Origin: CAYMTN01 sp964393335
GTDB taxonomy: Bacteria; Chloroflexota; Anaerolineae; Aggregatilineales; Aggregatilineaceae
DNA length: 5,815 bases
Direction: 5' to 3'
Assembly: GCA_964393335.1 (NCBI GenBank)
Contig: CAYMTN010000304.1
Span: 1-5,815, forward strand
Part shown: one piece after another, positions 5,243 to 5,815 of the stretch
Layout of the letters: each line of letters opens with the position of its first letter
Numbering within the stretch: position 1 is the stretch's first letter
Notes under the pieces: model-generated
The model's database searches: none
Seen by the model: the letters and a program-made list of their open reading frames with translations, nothing else
Told to the model about the DNA's origin: nothing
Translations under genes and position numbers: made by a program

Positions 5243-5815
5243 CTATTCCCATGCCTCTGCTTCGATGCGGCCATTACGCACCAGCGCCATTTCCGGTTTG
5301 GGTTTACGGCGCTTGTCTTCCGGCGAAATGGTGATGTGCCCGGCGATCCGGAGCTGAGTCGGGGCCAGGTACAGCGCGCACACGACCGCCGATTCGTCGC
5401 CGTTCGCGCCCGCGTGGACCGTGCCGCGCAGCTTGCCCCACACGACCACGTCACCCGCCGCGACGACCACCGCGCCCGCGTTCACGTCACCCACGATCAC
5501 GACGTGCCCGGCGCTGTGGACGGTGCGCCCGTTGCGCAGCGTGCGGCGGATCAACACGCCGTCGGTGCCATGTTCTTCGGGATCAATCGGCGGCGGCTTG
5601 AGCGGCAGCGCCTCGATGACTTCTTCTGGTTCCAGATCGACGCGGGTCAGATCGGTTTTCAGGCCGAGCTTATGCGCCGAGCCGTGCGTCGCGGCGCTGT
5701 CGCTGAGCACGGCGAGCAGGGACACGTCGCGCTTTTCGAGCAGCTTCTGGATATTGGCCAGTTCGTGACGGCGCACCTCGCGCGGGCCTAAGGACAGCGT
5801 GACCTGCGCGCCGCG
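5243..5815 (-). CDS. minC: Septum site-determining protein MinC (5' end outside window)
   Basis: Inhibitor of FtsZ polymerisation, recruited to the membrane by MinD. The frame is open to the right edge; the 13 codons before the first possible GTG (5776) read RGAQVTLSLGPRE and look like genuine protein, so the real start lies beyond 5815. The 190 visible residues begin in the FtsZ-inhibitory N-domain, with HELANIQKLLEKRDVSLLAVLSD and the family-like HKLGLKT. A proline-rich linker (PLKPPPIDPEEHG) follows, then the right-handed beta-helix C-domain: GVLIRRTLRNGR (86-97), VVIVGDVNAG (105-114), VVWGKLRGTVHAGANGDESA (124-143) and LAPTQLRIAG (150-159). This C-domain mediates dimerisation and MinD binding. 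The usual RSGQ motif reads RNGR here, a conservative but unusual change. The stop is TAG at 5243-5245. It is the upstream gene of minC-minD-minE; the promoter must lie to the right of the window. Confidence 0.93.
   Translation of the reverse strand, partial: RGAQVTLSLGPREVRRHELANIQKLLEKRDVSLLAVLSDSAATHGSAHKLGLKTDLTRVDLEPEEVIEALPLKPPPIDPEEHGTDGVLIRRTLRNGRTVHSAGHVVIVGDVNAGAVVVAAGDVVVWGKLRGTVHAGANGDESAVVCALYLAPTQLRIAGHITISPEDKRRKPKPEMALVRNGRIEAEAWE

Noticed and set aside
4520..5791. Long open frame (423 codons) on the + strand opposite minD and minC
   Set aside because: It is antisense to two certain genes, is rich in His, Arg and Asp as expected of a GC-rich shadow frame, and shows no recognisable motif.

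Overview
This GC-rich, densely coded window looks like part of a bacterial chromosome. It holds the end of a glutaminyl-tRNA synthetase gene, a repeat-filled spacer, a Dam-type adenine methyltransferase gene and, on the opposite strand, a cell-division and cell-shape block reading minC-minD-minE then rodA. The min-rodA linkage, the base composition and the hairpin-rich intergenic repeats fit a Chloroflexota (Anaerolineae-like) genome. This is inference from memory of similar loci, not proof. No phage, plasmid, CRISPR or transposase gene is visible.

Left part (1-1719, + strand): glnS enters with its 5' end outside the window and ends at tandem TAA stops (1335-1340). The next 379 bases hold no credible gene. 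They contain an imperfect inverted repeat (1381-1419 against 1571-1611) that encloses a 116-bp hairpin-rich element (1422-1537), followed by a strong stem-loop (1643-1681) just upstream of the methyltransferase gene.

Middle (1720-2574, + strand): a complete solitary N6-adenine methyltransferase of the Dam/DpnII class, with no restriction endonuclease beside it. GATC is over-represented across the window by hand count, which fits a non-restricting methylase if GATC is its target.

Right part (2607-5815, - strand): transcription enters from the right through minC (5' end outside), minD and minE, and stops at a clear intrinsic terminator (3841-3865). A separate promoter with a perfect TATAAT then drives rodA, which converges on dam. 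MinC inhibits FtsZ assembly, MinD recruits it to the membrane using ATP, MinE releases MinD, and RodA is the SEDS glycosyltransferase of side-wall peptidoglycan synthesis. The locus thus joins division-site placement with elongation, but rodA has its own transcription start. The most distinctive protein feature is a MinE with an acidic, proline-rich tail of about 55 residues containing a tandem repeat. I found no wholly new system; the notable points are the MinE tail, the decorated rodA promoter, the nested repeat before dam and the GATC excess.
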